Virus record (IMG/VR): IMGVR_UViG_3300037237_000103
Coordinates: 1 to 49,949 of that record
Reading direction: 5' to 3' (one strand)
Source: a virus
DNA: 49,949 nucleotides
The position numbers were made by a program, and so were the translations under genes. The notes under the pieces are model-generated. The model saw only the letters and a program-made list of their open reading frames with translations. It made no database searches and had not been told where the DNA came from. Positions 20,788-28,958 of the stretch are shown here, piece by piece. Numbering within the stretch: the stretch's first letter is position 1; each line of letters begins with the position of its first letter.

Positions 20788-21933
20788 ATGACTGACCATT
20801 CTTTTATCCCGCCGTCTGGCGCGCACTCGTGGTCGAAGTGCGCTGCCTGGCCCAAAATGAACGAGCGGTTCCCTCAGCCGGAAGGCGCGGAAGCCGTTGA
20901 GGGTACCGCCGCTCATTGGGTTGCATGGGAGATACTTCGAGCAGCCGAGATTACGCTAAAAGGCGTAACGCCGAATGGTCAAACGGTAACGGAAGAGATG
21001 CTGGAAGGCGGCGAGTTACTGTGCGATATCATCAAGGCTCGCATCACCGATCAACTGTTTCATGAGCTGCACATCGAAGAGCAAATCAAAATACCGCTCA
21101 TCGCGCAGAGCTGCTTCGGGACGCCGGATGTTTGGGCCGTCAACTTCGACCATAACCATCTGGAAGTGATCGATTACAAATTCGGTCACCGTTTCGTCGA
21201 TGAGTTCTGGAACCCGCAAGGGCTCTGTTACATCACGGGAATTCTCGAACATCTTTGCGAGCACTGGAAGGTTGCCTGGGGCGAACTCATTAACCGGATG
21301 ACGATCAGTTTTACCGTCGTTCAGCCTCGCTGTTTCTACCGCGGTCAGCCGGTCCGAACGCATACGTTCAAGGCGAGCGATGCGGTCATTCGCATCATGG
21401 AACTGCAGGCGAAAGCGACTCTCGCTCTCGTTCACGATCCGACAGCTGCAACGAACGAGTATTGCGGGGATTGTCCGGGCCGTCATGCTTGCCCCGCGCT
21501 GCAGCTTGCCGCCTATACCGCAGCGGAACGTTCGAACTCGCGCATTCCGGTCGAGCTGGATCCCGCTGCGGCCGGCCTCGAATTGCGAATGCTCGAACGC
21601 GCGCTGCGGCTCCTTGAGGCTCGCGTCGAAGGGTTGCGGGAAGTTACAATCAGCAACATACGCGCGGGGAAGCAGGTTCCTTATTTTCGCGTCGAACAGG
21701 GTTACGGTCGGCTCACCTGGAATCTCCCCGAGAATCAAATCGTCGCCATAGGTCAGATGTTCGGAAAAGATCTGTCCAAACCGGGCGTCATTACTCCCAC
21801 TCAGGCAAAGAAGATCGGAGTATCTGAGGATGTAATCAAAGCTTACAGCTTCACTCCGCAAACCTCTCTGAAACTTATTCCCGAAAACCCCGCCGACGCC
21901 GCGCGCGTTTTCAGTCAGATTTTGCATCAGTAA
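20788..21933 (+). CDS. DUF2800 PD-(D/E)XK nuclease (Cas4/RecB-like)
   Basis: 381 residues from the ATG at 20788. The N-terminus SGAHSWSKCAAWPKM and AEAVEGTAAHWVAWEIL are DUF2800 hallmarks. Active-site motifs are GTPD (111-114) and IDYK (128-131), with NPQGLCYITGI after. A cysteine cluster CGDCPGRHAC (about residue 225) probably ligates an iron-sulphur cluster as in Cas4. Such enzymes process DNA ends for recombination. The next gene encodes its usual partner, a DUF2815 ssDNA-binding protein. Confidence 0.85.
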   Translation: MTDHSFIPPSGAHSWSKCAAWPKMNERFPQPEGAEAVEGTAAHWVAWEILRAAEITLKGVTPNGQTVTEEMLEGGELLCDIIKARITDQLFHELHIEEQIKIPLIAQSCFGTPDVWAVNFDHNHLEVIDYKFGHRFVDEFWNPQGLCYITGILEHLCEHWKVAWGELINRMTISFTVVQPRCFYRGQPVRTHTFKASDAVIRIMELQAKATLALVHDPTAATNEYCGDCPGRHACPALQLAAYTAAERSNSRIPVELDPAAAGLELRMLERALRLLEARVEGLREVTISNIRAGKQVPYFRVEQGYGRLTWNLPENQIVAIGQMFGKDLSKPGVITPTQAKKIGVSEDVIKAYSFTPQTSLKLIPENPADAARVFSQILHQ

Positions 21934-21977
21934 CCCGCCGACGCCGCTAAAGTGTTCGGCATAAAGGAAGGAACATC

Positions 21978-22934
21978 TTGACGCAAAGCAAAGTGAACAT
22001 CACCAGTCCGGTCGGTCGCATGGTTATGGGAAATCTGTACGATCCCAACACCAAAGACTTCGACGGGAAGCCGCTCACGATCAAAACCGGAGCCAACGCC
22101 GGCCAACCCCGAGTCAGCTATTTCGTCGGGCTCGCGATCCCCAAGGGGGCAGAACAGCACTGGTCGCAGACGGAGTGGGGCGCGAAGATTTGGGCAGTCG
22201 GGCATACCGCGTTTCCGCAAGCAGCGCAGCGGCCGGACTTCGCCTGGAAGATTGAAGACGGCGACAGCCAGATTCCGAACAAGCGGAACCGGAAGCCCTG
22301 CGATAACGAGGGATGGGCGCGCCACTGGATCTTGAAACTCTCGGGCGGATTCGCGCCGAAGGTCTATCGTCAGGAAGGCTCGGGGTATGTGCAGGTTCTT
22401 GACAAGGATTACGTCAAGCCCGGCTATTACGTCGAAGTCGCCTTCAACGTGGACAGCAACGGGCAGCAGAACAATCCCGGCGTGTACCTGAATCACAGCA
22501 TGGTCTGCTTCCGCGCGTTCGGTCCTGAAATCGTCTTTGGGCCCAACGTCGAAGAGGCCGGCTTCGGGAAAGCTCCGTTGCCCGCGGGCGCGAGTATGAC
22601 GCCGCCTCCTTCCGGGCTCCCAATGCCCGCGGCGGCTCCAGCTCTCCCTCCGTTTGCCGGGCCGCCCGCGCCTTTGGCTCCCCCGGCTCCGATTCTGGTC
22701 GTACCGCAGCCGGGCTTCGTTCAGATGCCCCCGCCGCCGCCCTTGGTACCTGGAGTTTCTGTCGCTATGCCAACCGCTGGTGTTATTCCGGCTCCTCCTG
22801 CTCCTGCGTCCCCTTCTAGCGGCCCGACCTACCAGATGACGGGCAAAGCGGGCGGAGCGAGCCGTGAGGCGTGCCTGGCGGGCGGCTGGACGGATGCGCA
22901 GCTCATCGCTCAGGGGATGATGACCCTTGGGTAG
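21978..22934 (+). CDS. DUF2815 single-stranded DNA-binding protein with Pro/Ala-rich tail
   Basis: 318 residues starting with TTG at 21978 (AAGGAAGGAA upstream). Residues 1-190 match DUF2815: KVNITSPVGRMVMGNLY, YFVGLAIPKG, DKDYVKPGYYVEVAF and GVYLNHSMVCF. An unusually long Pro/Ala-rich linker (about 205-285, with PPPPP runs) leads to a C-terminal element, REACLAGGWTDAQLIAQGMM. It would coat ssDNA and contact partner proteins by its tail, like other phage SSBs. A GC-rich hairpin follows the gene. Confidence 0.8.
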   Translation: MTQSKVNITSPVGRMVMGNLYDPNTKDFDGKPLTIKTGANAGQPRVSYFVGLAIPKGAEQHWSQTEWGAKIWAVGHTAFPQAAQRPDFAWKIEDGDSQIPNKRNRKPCDNEGWARHWILKLSGGFAPKVYRQEGSGYVQVLDKDYVKPGYYVEVAFNVDSNGQQNNPGVYLNHSMVCFRAFGPEIVFGPNVEEAGFGKAPLPAGASMTPPPSGLPMPAAAPALPPFAGPPAPLAPPAPILVVPQPGFVQMPPPPPLVPGVSVAMPTAGVIPAPPAPASPSSGPTYQMTGKAGGASREACLAGGWTDAQLIAQGMMTLG

Positions 22935-22947
22935 TCCCTAACGGCTC

Positions 22948-22968
22948 AGGGCGCGCCGGAAGCGCCCT
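22948..22968 (+). other. Intergenic stem-loop between SSB-like and ParB-like genes
   Basis: AGGGCGC (22948-22954) pairs with GCGCCCT (22962-22968) around a 7-base loop, without a T-run. Likely an mRNA stability or processing hairpin. Confidence 0.4.
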
Positions 22969-22998
22969 TCGAAATCTGCCTTAGGAAAGGGGCTTAGA

Positions 22999-23817
22999 AT
23001 GGCCGTACAGTTCAAAGCAGAGCATGAGAGGACCAGCGAGTATCGGTTTTTTCCCAAAGATTTGACGATCCGGGCGGAACTCAACGGCCGCCATGACAAA
23101 CCGGACGTTGAAGAACTGATCAAAGATATCTTGGAGCATGGGCAGCATACCCCCGTTCCCATCCGCAACGAAGGCGGCGAGGCCGTTCTGGTTGCGGGAT
23201 TCTCCCGTTGGCGCGCCATCAGCGAGATTAACAAGCGAAAGCTGACAGAAAAACCGCTGCAGCTCCGTTGCACTTATGTTCGCTGCGACGAGCGCGAAGC
23301 GTTCCTGATGAACATCTCGGAGAACCGCTTCCGCAACGATGTGACGGCCATTGATGACGCTCACAACATGCAACGGCTCCTGAACGTTTACCAGATGACG
23401 GAGGAGGAGATTGCGAAGCAGTATTTCCCGACCGCGAAGACGACCCCGGAGATCGCGAAGGCTCTCAAATGGGTTAAGGATCGCATCGCGCTCATCGGCC
23501 TGACGCCGGAAGCAGTGAAAGCTGTTCGCGACGGAAGAGTAAAGGAAACCGCAGCCGTCGCCATCTCCAAACTAACTGCGGCGCAACAAAAAGAAGCAGT
23601 CAAAGGGGACGGGCCGGTTAAAGGTAAGGACGTGGCCGCCGTTAAAGGTCCGAAGCCCGCGAAGGTCACTCCAATGGATCCGGAGTTGCGCCGTCGCATC
23701 ACTGCAGTTTGTGACTCAGCGGAGTGGGATAACTACAACGAAGCCGAGAGCACTCACATCGAAGTTAACGCCGTCTTACTTGCCGCGCTGAGGAATTACA
23801 CAGAAGAGGCAAAGTGA
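22999..23817 (+). CDS. ParB-like nuclease/DNA-binding protein
   Basis: 272 residues with GGAAAGGGG before the ATG. The N-terminal ParB/sulfiredoxin-like domain has IKDILEHGQHTPVPIR, then LVAGFSRWRAISEI (the ERR-RA box variant) and NISENRFRNDVTAID. A helix-turn-helix follows (MTEEEIAKQYF, TTPEIAKALKWVKDRIAL) with a lysine-rich linker and acidic C-terminus. No ParA partner is present, so a replication or transcription role is more likely than partitioning. Its stop overlaps the GTG of the polymerase gene. Confidence 0.75.
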   Translation: MAVQFKAEHERTSEYRFFPKDLTIRAELNGRHDKPDVEELIKDILEHGQHTPVPIRNEGGEAVLVAGFSRWRAISEINKRKLTEKPLQLRCTYVRCDEREAFLMNISENRFRNDVTAIDDAHNMQRLLNVYQMTEEEIAKQYFPTAKTTPEIAKALKWVKDRIALIGLTPEAVKAVRDGRVKETAAVAISKLTAAQQKEAVKGDGPVKGKDVAAVKGPKPAKVTPMDPELRRRITAVCDSAEWDNYNEAESTHIEVNAVLLAALRNYTEEAK

Positions 23818-25817
23818 TCCCTCCGCCGCCTCCGCCGCCCCAAGGGAAGTCGGTAGCTTTCTACGATACTGAGTGTTTCCAGAATTACTGGTTGCTGAAG
23901 ATTGGACCTCCCGGCTCAGTCTTCAGCTTTTCGTTGCGCTCCGGTCAGAGCTTCGACCCTGCGAGCCACGAACGCATCCTCTATCTCTTCAGTTTATTTA
24001 CCGTCGTGAGTTTCAACGGGAACTATTACGACGTGCCGATGATATCCGCGGCTCTGAGCGGCTTTACCTGCGAACAACTCAAATGGTTGAGCGACGAGAT
24101 AATCGTTGTCGGCCGCAAGCCCTGGGAGTTAGGGGACGCCTGTACCTGGCGGCCGCCTGACCATATCGACGTGATGGAAGTGCTCCCCGGAACTGGATCG
24201 CAGAAGCAGTACGCCGGGCGCATCCACTGCAGGTTGATGCGCGACTGTCCTTACGAGCCGGGAACCTGGCTCACAGAAGAGCAGATAACTCAGGTTGATC
24301 TGTATTGCGAAAACGACCTTTCGGTACTCGCCGACCTGTACGGCGGGCTCGAACCGCAACGCGTCATGCGCGACCATCTCAGTAAGCGTTACGGAATCGA
24401 TCTTCGCAGCAAGTCTGACGCGCAGCTCGCAGAGGCCGTCATCAAGCGCCGCTGCGAAGACGCCGTTGGCTCTCGCATCTATAAACCGGAAATCGATTGG
24501 AACATCCGATTCCGCTACGAGCCCCCTCACTGGATGGGATTTTGTGATGAGCGCCTGATAGCTGCGTTCGAAGCTATCAGGCAAGCCGTCTTCCAGCTCG
24601 GGCCGTCCGGAGCCGTCGTCATGCCCGAGCAGTTAGAAGGTCTGGAAATTACTCTGGGTAAGACAACTTACCGTCTCGGCATCGGAGGCTTACATTCGAA
24701 GGATGAACGCTCGGTTCATAAGAGTACTGAGACGCACATCATCCGCGATTGCGACGTAGCGAGCTACTATCCGAATCTGATCCTGAACTCGGGAAAATAT
24801 CCGCCGGCGCTCGGATCGGTTTTTGCCGAAGTATATCGCGCGCTCAAGGATGAGCGGTTGGACGCGAAGGCTCGTCAAAAGAAATTGGATAAATCGGATC
24901 CCGAATACCTTCTGACTCAATGCGAGAATGAGGGCGGCAAGATCATGATTAACGGGACGTTCGGGAAACTCGGCAACCTCTATTCGATCCTCTTCGCTCC
25001 GGAGATGCTGATTCAAACTACAGTGACCGGCCAGCTCGCGCTGCTGATGCTCATCGAGTGGCACGAAATGCAGGGGATCGAAGTTATCTCCGCTAACACG
25101 GACGGAATCATTCTCAACTGTCCCCGCAACAAAGTCGAAGTGAGCGACAGCATCATCAGGTATTGGGAAAAGACGACCGGGCTTGAAATGGAGATAGGGC
25201 TATATCGGGCGATCTACTCGCGCGACGTGAACAACTACTTCGCCGTAAAGACGAATGGGGAAGTGAAGCGCAAGGGGGAATATTCAGTCGCCGGGCTCAT
25301 TGAAAAGAAGAACCCCGACGTGGAGATTTGCGGCGATGCTGTCGCCGAATTTCTCTCTAAAGGAACACCGATTATTTACTCGATTGCCAGTTGCCTGGAT
25401 ATCCGGAAGTTTGTCAAGGTGCGCGCGGTCGCCGGCGGAGGCGTCAAGCTGTGGGGAGAAGGTCCGAAAGCGGAGCTGGTGCGCGATATGACGGCCACTC
25501 TTGAGGCGAACGGATGGACGAAGAGCGGCCGTAAGTGGGCACGCGCGGGCGAACTGACTGATGCAACAACAGCTTACAAGAGTTGTTTCACGCCGCAGCG
25601 CCCTGAGTATCTGGGAAAGGTCATTCGCTGGTACTACGGTACCCGCTCGCCGGGTTCCATTGTTTACAACACGAACGGAAATACCGTATCTCTCTCCTAT
25701 GGTGCGCAGCCTTGCATGACTCTCCCCGAGGAGTTTCCGGCTGACGTTGATTACGGATGGTATCTCGAAAACTGCGAAAAGATGCTTCGCGACGTGGGAT
25801 ACTATGAGTCGTTATGA
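23814..25817 (+). CDS. Family B DNA polymerase
   Basis: 667 residues, compact for the family. The proofreading exonuclease motifs are YDTE (17-20), SFNGNYYD (66-73) and YCEND (164-168). Polymerase motif A is DVASYYP (314-320), motif B is KIMINGTFGKLGN (376-388) and motif C is ANTDG (427-431). In motif C the first aspartate of the usual DTD is asparagine while the catalytic second aspartate is kept, a variant common in phages. It starts with GTG inside the ParB-like stop and begins with seven consecutive prolines. It is the main replicative polymerase. Confidence 0.92.
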   Translation: MIPPPPPPPQGKSVAFYDTECFQNYWLLKIGPPGSVFSFSLRSGQSFDPASHERILYLFSLFTVVSFNGNYYDVPMISAALSGFTCEQLKWLSDEIIVVGRKPWELGDACTWRPPDHIDVMEVLPGTGSQKQYAGRIHCRLMRDCPYEPGTWLTEEQITQVDLYCENDLSVLADLYGGLEPQRVMRDHLSKRYGIDLRSKSDAQLAEAVIKRRCEDAVGSRIYKPEIDWNIRFRYEPPHWMGFCDERLIAAFEAIRQAVFQLGPSGAVVMPEQLEGLEITLGKTTYRLGIGGLHSKDERSVHKSTETHIIRDCDVASYYPNLILNSGKYPPALGSVFAEVYRALKDERLDAKARQKKLDKSDPEYLLTQCENEGGKIMINGTFGKLGNLYSILFAPEMLIQTTVTGQLALLMLIEWHEMQGIEVISANTDGIILNCPRNKVEVSDSIIRYWEKTTGLEMEIGLYRAIYSRDVNNYFAVKTNGEVKRKGEYSVAGLIEKKNPDVEICGDAVAEFLSKGTPIIYSIASCLDIRKFVKVRAVAGGGVKLWGEGPKAELVRDMTATLEANGWTKSGRKWARAGELTDATTAYKSCFTPQRPEYLGKVIRWYYGTRSPGSIVYNTNGNTVSLSYGAQPCMTLPEEFPADVDYGWYLENCEKMLRDVGYYESL

Positions 25818-26406
25818 AAAAAAAGGGAATTATATACTTCACTTCCCCAGTGGAATCAAAGACTTAGGAGACTAAAATGATTGAATTTGAAGTCGTTTAT
25901 GCCGATCCGCCGTGGCGTTATGATTTCAGTAAGTCGGACAGTCGAGAAATCGAGAATCAGTACCCTACGATGACTGTTGACGAAATTTGTGCTCTAAAAA
26001 TCCCATCGGCGAAGAACTCTGTTCTCTACCTTTGGGCCACCGCCCCAAAACTGCGCGAGGCGCTACAGGTTATGGCTGCGTGGGGGTTCGAGTACAAAAG
26101 TCACGGAATATGGGATAAAGAGATAATTGGCATGGGTTACTGGTTCCGTGGACAGCACGAATTACTGCTGGTGGGCACAAAGGGGAAGTTTTCTCCGCCA
26201 CCACAGCCGTCGCGGATTGGTTCGGTGATTCGAGAAAGACGTAGTAAGCACTCTAAAAAACCTAATACGGTGCGTGATTTAATTGCCTCGTGGTTCCCAG
26301 ATAAAAATCGAGTTGAGTTGTTTGCGCGGCAAGAAACGGTTGGATGGTCTGTGTGGGGAAACGAAGTGAAATCTGGGAAGTTAAGTATATAATTCCCAAA
26401 AAAAAA
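25817..26406. mobile_element. Methylase cassette with 23-bp inverted repeats and A-tract duplication
   Basis: Inverted repeats at 25825-25847 and 26375-26397 match at 22 of 23 positions (the left begins GGGAATTATATACTTC). Outside them lie A8 (25817-25824) and A9 (26398-26406), like a target-site duplication. Inside is only the MT-A70 gene, whose stop lies in the right repeat. Deleting the unit leaves the polB stop, A8 and GGAG before the ATG at 26418, a normal operon junction. No transposase is present, so it would be non-autonomous. As an alternative, the left repeat followed leftward by eight T residues could act as a weak terminator. Confidence 0.6.
25877..26392 (+). CDS. MT-A70 family adenine methyltransferase
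   Basis: 171 residues with AGGAG nine bases before the ATG. Motifs are VVYADPPWRYDFS (DPPW at 10-13), YPTMTVDEICAL, VLYLWATAPKLREAL, GFEYKSHGIWDK, GMGYWFRGQHELLLVGTKG, and SKKPNTVRDLIASWFP near the end. This is the MT-A70 set known for N6-adenine methylation of DNA or RNA. The gene is visibly more AT-rich than its neighbours and lies between inverted repeats, so it was probably acquired separately. It is the fourth methylase gene of the window. Confidence 0.85.
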   Translation: MIEFEVVYADPPWRYDFSKSDSREIENQYPTMTVDEICALKIPSAKNSVLYLWATAPKLREALQVMAAWGFEYKSHGIWDKEIIGMGYWFRGQHELLLVGTKGKFSPPPQPSRIGSVIRERRSKHSKKPNTVRDLIASWFPDKNRVELFARQETVGWSVWGNEVKSGKLSI

Positions 26407-26417
26407 GGAGAAACGTT

Positions 26418-26588
26418 ATGAATTTCGATTTTTGGGTTTATTGGCAATGCGAAGAGCAGGATTACTCCACTCCTATGGGGTATGCCGAGCGAACAGGGCC
26501 CCATAGTCGAAAGCGTCGCCGACGTACCGGCCGACCTTACGGTACCAGGGTTTCGGATCCAGGTAATCGGCCGTCGCTTTATCGGTGA
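26418..26588 (+). CDS. Small protein convergent with the membrane coiled-coil gene (56 aa)
   Basis: 56 residues (MNFDFWVYWQCEEQDYS onward, then an Arg-rich tail). A strong AAAAGGAG precedes the ATG. The last two thirds are antisense to the leftward gene at 26473-27171 and have an antisense-like composition, so only the first 18-20 codons look selected. Before the methylase cassette arrived it would have followed the polymerase gene directly. Confidence 0.35.
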   Translation: MNFDFWVYWQCEEQDYSTPMGYAERTGPHSRKRRRRTGRPYGTRVSDPGNRPSLYR

Positions 26589-27171
26589 CTTTCTTCCCGT
26601 CCGCCATAACCCCGGCTCCGGAGCCCATCATACTGGCGGAGTTCGCGAGAATCGCTTTCAGGGAATCCCCTTCTAACAGTCCGTTTAGATCATCACCAGA
26701 GCGCGTAAACGCCGTCAGGAGCGGCTTTGTCGCGCCGATGGAGTCATTCAGCGTCGTCAGGTCCGTTTGAGCCTGCAGAGTGGCCGCCGTCGCTGCGTCG
26801 GCGGTAGCGTTGAGATGTTCCGAGGTTGTCCTAACGGCCGTTGCTGCGCTCTGAATGAGCGGCTGAGTCTGAGCAACCTGCGTCTGGATGGTCTGAACGG
26901 CTGTGCCGGTATTCTGAGCGACTTGCTCGGCGGCCGGAATGAGTCCGCACGTCTCAGGCTTGCCCGGTTTACAGGGCTTCAGGAGCGCGATAGTCACATC
27001 GCGGGACTCAGCAAATACGTCAGCGAGCCCAAGGCGCGTTGAGGCAGCAGCAGTCCTGATATCCGCGCGGTTCTCCCGCACGGTTGCCCCGACCTGATAC
27101 GCTGACCAGCCTGCAACGCAAAGGGCTCCTATACCAGCGAGCCCGAGCGCATTTGCGATGATTCGATTCAT
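26473..27171 (-). CDS. N-terminally anchored coiled-coil protein (232 aa)
   Basis: 232 residues: a membrane helix (ALGLAGIGALCVAGWSAYQVG, about 8-28), then a long Ala/Gln/Thr-rich coiled coil with repeated TAAA and TQ segments (about 75-185). A small cysteine-containing loop (CKPGKPETC, near 67-75) and an ending with DPKPWYRKVGRYVGD complete it. The layout resembles periplasmic coiled-coil proteins such as spanins, but the family is not recognised. It ends the leftward late operon, next to other membrane genes. Confidence 0.6.
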   Translation of the reverse strand: MNRIIANALGLAGIGALCVAGWSAYQVGATVRENRADIRTAAASTRLGLADVFAESRDVTIALLKPCKPGKPETCGLIPAAEQVAQNTGTAVQTIQTQVAQTQPLIQSAATAVRTTSEHLNATADAATAATLQAQTDLTTLNDSIGATKPLLTAFTRSGDDLNGLLEGDSLKAILANSASMMGSGAGVMADGKKVTDKATADYLDPKPWYRKVGRYVGDAFDYGALFARHTP

Positions 27172-27624
27172 TCAGGCAGCGGGAGCAGTTACCGACGCGA
27201 CGGCCTTCAGAACGAGCTGGTAAAGGCTGCCGACCGCGTTGATAATCAACTGCAGTTTCGCCTTTGTCGCAGGGTTCGTGATGTTGGCGGCTGATTCGAG
27301 CGATGCGATCTGAGCCTGAACGCCGGCGAGCACGCTGGCCGCAGTCGGAGACGCGCCGAAATCGTAAATCGTCGCGCTGACGACCTTCAGGTCTGAAACG
27401 ACTTCGTTCAGGATGTTGTCAATTGGACCGTCCAGAGCAGCGCCGCCCGTGACGCCCAGAACGATGGGCAGGCCAATTTCGACGTAGCTCACAGTTGAAT
27501 CGACGATCTGAACAAGCGTCGGTTCGTCCTTGTAGAGTACCGAGTACACCTTTGCGAACCAACCGACTACGGTTTTGACTTCCTTTTCAACATCGGCGAT
27601 TGCTACTGTGAGTGAGAATGGCAT
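27172..27624 (-). CDS. Helical hydrophobic protein (150 aa)
   Basis: 150 residues with a moderately hydrophobic central segment (YVEIGLPIVLGVTGGAALDG) and several amphipathic helices, ending LYQLVLKAVASVTAPAA. No signal peptide and no known family. It lies between two membrane-protein genes with tight spacing (its stop abuts the next start), in the position where lysis-associated genes are often found. Role unknown. Confidence 0.55.
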   Translation of the reverse strand: MPFSLTVAIADVEKEVKTVVGWFAKVYSVLYKDEPTLVQIVDSTVSYVEIGLPIVLGVTGGAALDGPIDNILNEVVSDLKVVSATIYDFGASPTAASVLAGVQAQIASLESAANITNPATKAKLQLIINAVGSLYQLVLKAVASVTAPAA

Positions 27625-27638
27625 TGGAGATACCTTCC

Positions 27639-27863
27639 TTATTTGGCCGGTTCTTCCGGCGTTGTAGGGTTTGTAGGGTTTGCTGAGGCCGACGCGCCGC
27701 TACGCTGCGCCGCAATTTCCTGATTGGCTCCGCGGATCCATGCCCACCACTCGTCGAGAGAACGGGGGAATTTTACCGGAGCGTGCCGCCAGATCGCGGC
27801 GTAAATAATCATAACACCGGAACCGCCCAGAATTTCGCTGATCGCTGATGCTGTGAGGTGCAT
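27639..27863 (-). CDS. Small membrane protein, possibly holin-like (74 aa)
   Basis: 74 residues from the ATG at 27863 (GGAGA upstream), chosen over a longer frame. One hydrophobic segment (ILGGSGVMIIYAAIW, about 8-25) is followed by the charged/tryptophan-rich SLDEWWAWIRGANQEIAAQR and a Thr/Pro-rich tail. Size and topology suit a class III holin or an accessory, but there is no direct proof. Confidence 0.5.
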   Translation of the reverse strand: MHLTASAISEILGGSGVMIIYAAIWRHAPVKFPRSLDEWWAWIRGANQEIAAQRSGASASANPTNPTTPEEPAK

Positions 27864-27865
27864 TT

Positions 27866-28114
27866 TCAGTCTCCCGCGGTATGGCCGCCATGGCCGTAAA
27901 TCTCGCGCGCAGTTCCGTAACCGTCTTTCCAAGCCTGGAGCTTGCCGATATTGACGGCCTGTTCGTTGACGCGAGTTGTCAGATCTTCCTGGCGTTCCTG
28001 ATGCTCTGCCAGATCTTTATCGTGCTGCTGAACTTTCTGCCAGAAAACGCCGCCGAAGAAAATCCAGCCGAGCAGCGTTACGATTACCGGCCCCCATGCT
28101 GTTAGCGCGCCCAT
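27866..28114 (-). CDS. Membrane-anchored coiled-coil protein, holin/XhlA-like (82 aa)
   Basis: 82 residues from the ATG at 28114 (GGGAG upstream), not the longer frame inside the tail-fibre gene. N-terminal membrane helix (WGPVIVTLLGWIFFGGVFW), then a coiled coil (QQHDKDLAEHQERQEDLTTR onward) and a Gly/His-rich end. This layout resembles XhlA-like lysis accessories or an inner-membrane spanin. It follows the tail-fibre gene with a 1-base gap and starts the membrane-gene group. Confidence 0.55.
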   Translation of the reverse strand: MGALTAWGPVIVTLLGWIFFGGVFWQKVQQHDKDLAEHQERQEDLTTRVNEQAVNIGKLQAWKDGYGTAREIYGHGGHTAGD

Positions 28115-28115
28115 A

Positions 28116-28958
28116 TCAGTTCGCTCCCAGATATTGAAGTTGCCCATAGACGAACGCCTGACTGCTTCCTATCAAGGGGCCGGCATTAATGCTCGCCGCG
28201 TTACCATTATTAACGAATGCCTCCAGATGGTCATTCACCGCACACTGGATTATTGCGTCAAAAGAATAACTCAGCGGTTGATCACTTATCGCCGGAAATT
28301 GATTGCAGAATTTTGCAAGCGTTCCGTTCTGGTAAACCATCGCGCCGATGTTTGCGGGAGCTGCGCCGGCTGGAATATAGATCGATCCGCTAATGCAATA
28401 CTTGCCAGCCCACAACGCCTTGAATCGATCATTTCCTGAATCCCACAATCCGAAGGCGTCGAATTCAACTGAATTCCACAGCACCTTACTGTTACCGCTC
28501 GCGAGAACCTGCGTACCTGAAGCATAGACACTGGCGACGGCTCGATCAGGGATCCATCCAGCGCCGCCCGTATCAGGGTTGTTCGAATTGTTGTCGATAA
28601 TCGAAAGCCAGTATCCGTTACCGCTCGCCATAAGCAGGCGCGAGCCTTTGGGGTAACCGCCGACCGCCGTCGCGAACGTTCCGTCAAACGGAAATCCCGC
28701 GCCCGCGCTCATCCACCAATCAACGGCGGTCGCTTCGTTCAGGATTCCGTTCATATCCAGGCCACTCATAACCACTCCGCCGCCAGTGAGGGGCGTCATG
28801 GTGAGTGGCGGGAAGCCGTCGTTGTAAGAGGCCGCGCCCGGCGTAATGCCGGTCTGAGAGGGAACAGGAACGGTACGTTTCCCGCCGTAACCGCCTGAAG
28901 GCGCAGCGTTGACTGCGAAGGCTTCGACGATTTTGGGAGGCGCGCCGGATAGTTGCAT
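28116..28958 (-). CDS. Tail fibre / receptor-binding protein
   Basis: 280 residues. The N-terminal third has GFPPLTMTPLTGGGVVMSGLD and MNGILNEATAVDWWMSAGAG, a pattern I know from tail-fibre proteins encoded directly after DUF2612 baseplate genes. The middle has YPKGSRLLMASGNGYWLSI and PDTGGAGWIP. The C-terminal 110 residues (after TQVLASGNSKVLWNSVEFDA) look like a C1q/TNF-type beta-sandwich. It would sit at the end of the baseplate and bind the host surface. It overlaps the preceding stop. Confidence 0.8.
   Translation of the reverse strand: MQLSGAPPKIVEAFAVNAAPSGGYGGKRTVPVPSQTGITPGAASYNDGFPPLTMTPLTGGGVVMSGLDMNGILNEATAVDWWMSAGAGFPFDGTFATAVGGYPKGSRLLMASGNGYWLSIIDNNSNNPDTGGAGWIPDRAVASVYASGTQVLASGNSKVLWNSVEFDAFGLWDSGNDRFKALWAGKYCISGSIYIPAGAAPANIGAMVYQNGTLAKFCNQFPAISDQPLSYSFDAIIQCAVNDHLEAFVNNGNAASINAGPLIGSSQAFVYGQLQYLGAN

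Noticed and set aside
21016-21927. 303-codon leftward reading frame
   Set aside because: It is antisense to the DUF2800 nuclease gene, whose family motifs are clear.
22999-23817. Plasmid-type partition system
   Set aside because: The ParB-like protein has no ParA neighbour and no parS-like palindromes were seen. It sits in a replication operon.
1080-25817. Base-Z (2-aminoadenine) genome system
   Set aside because: A dATP/dGTP diphosphohydrolase-like gene is present, but no PurZ-like gene is visible and the polymerase is family B rather than the family A type usual in that system.
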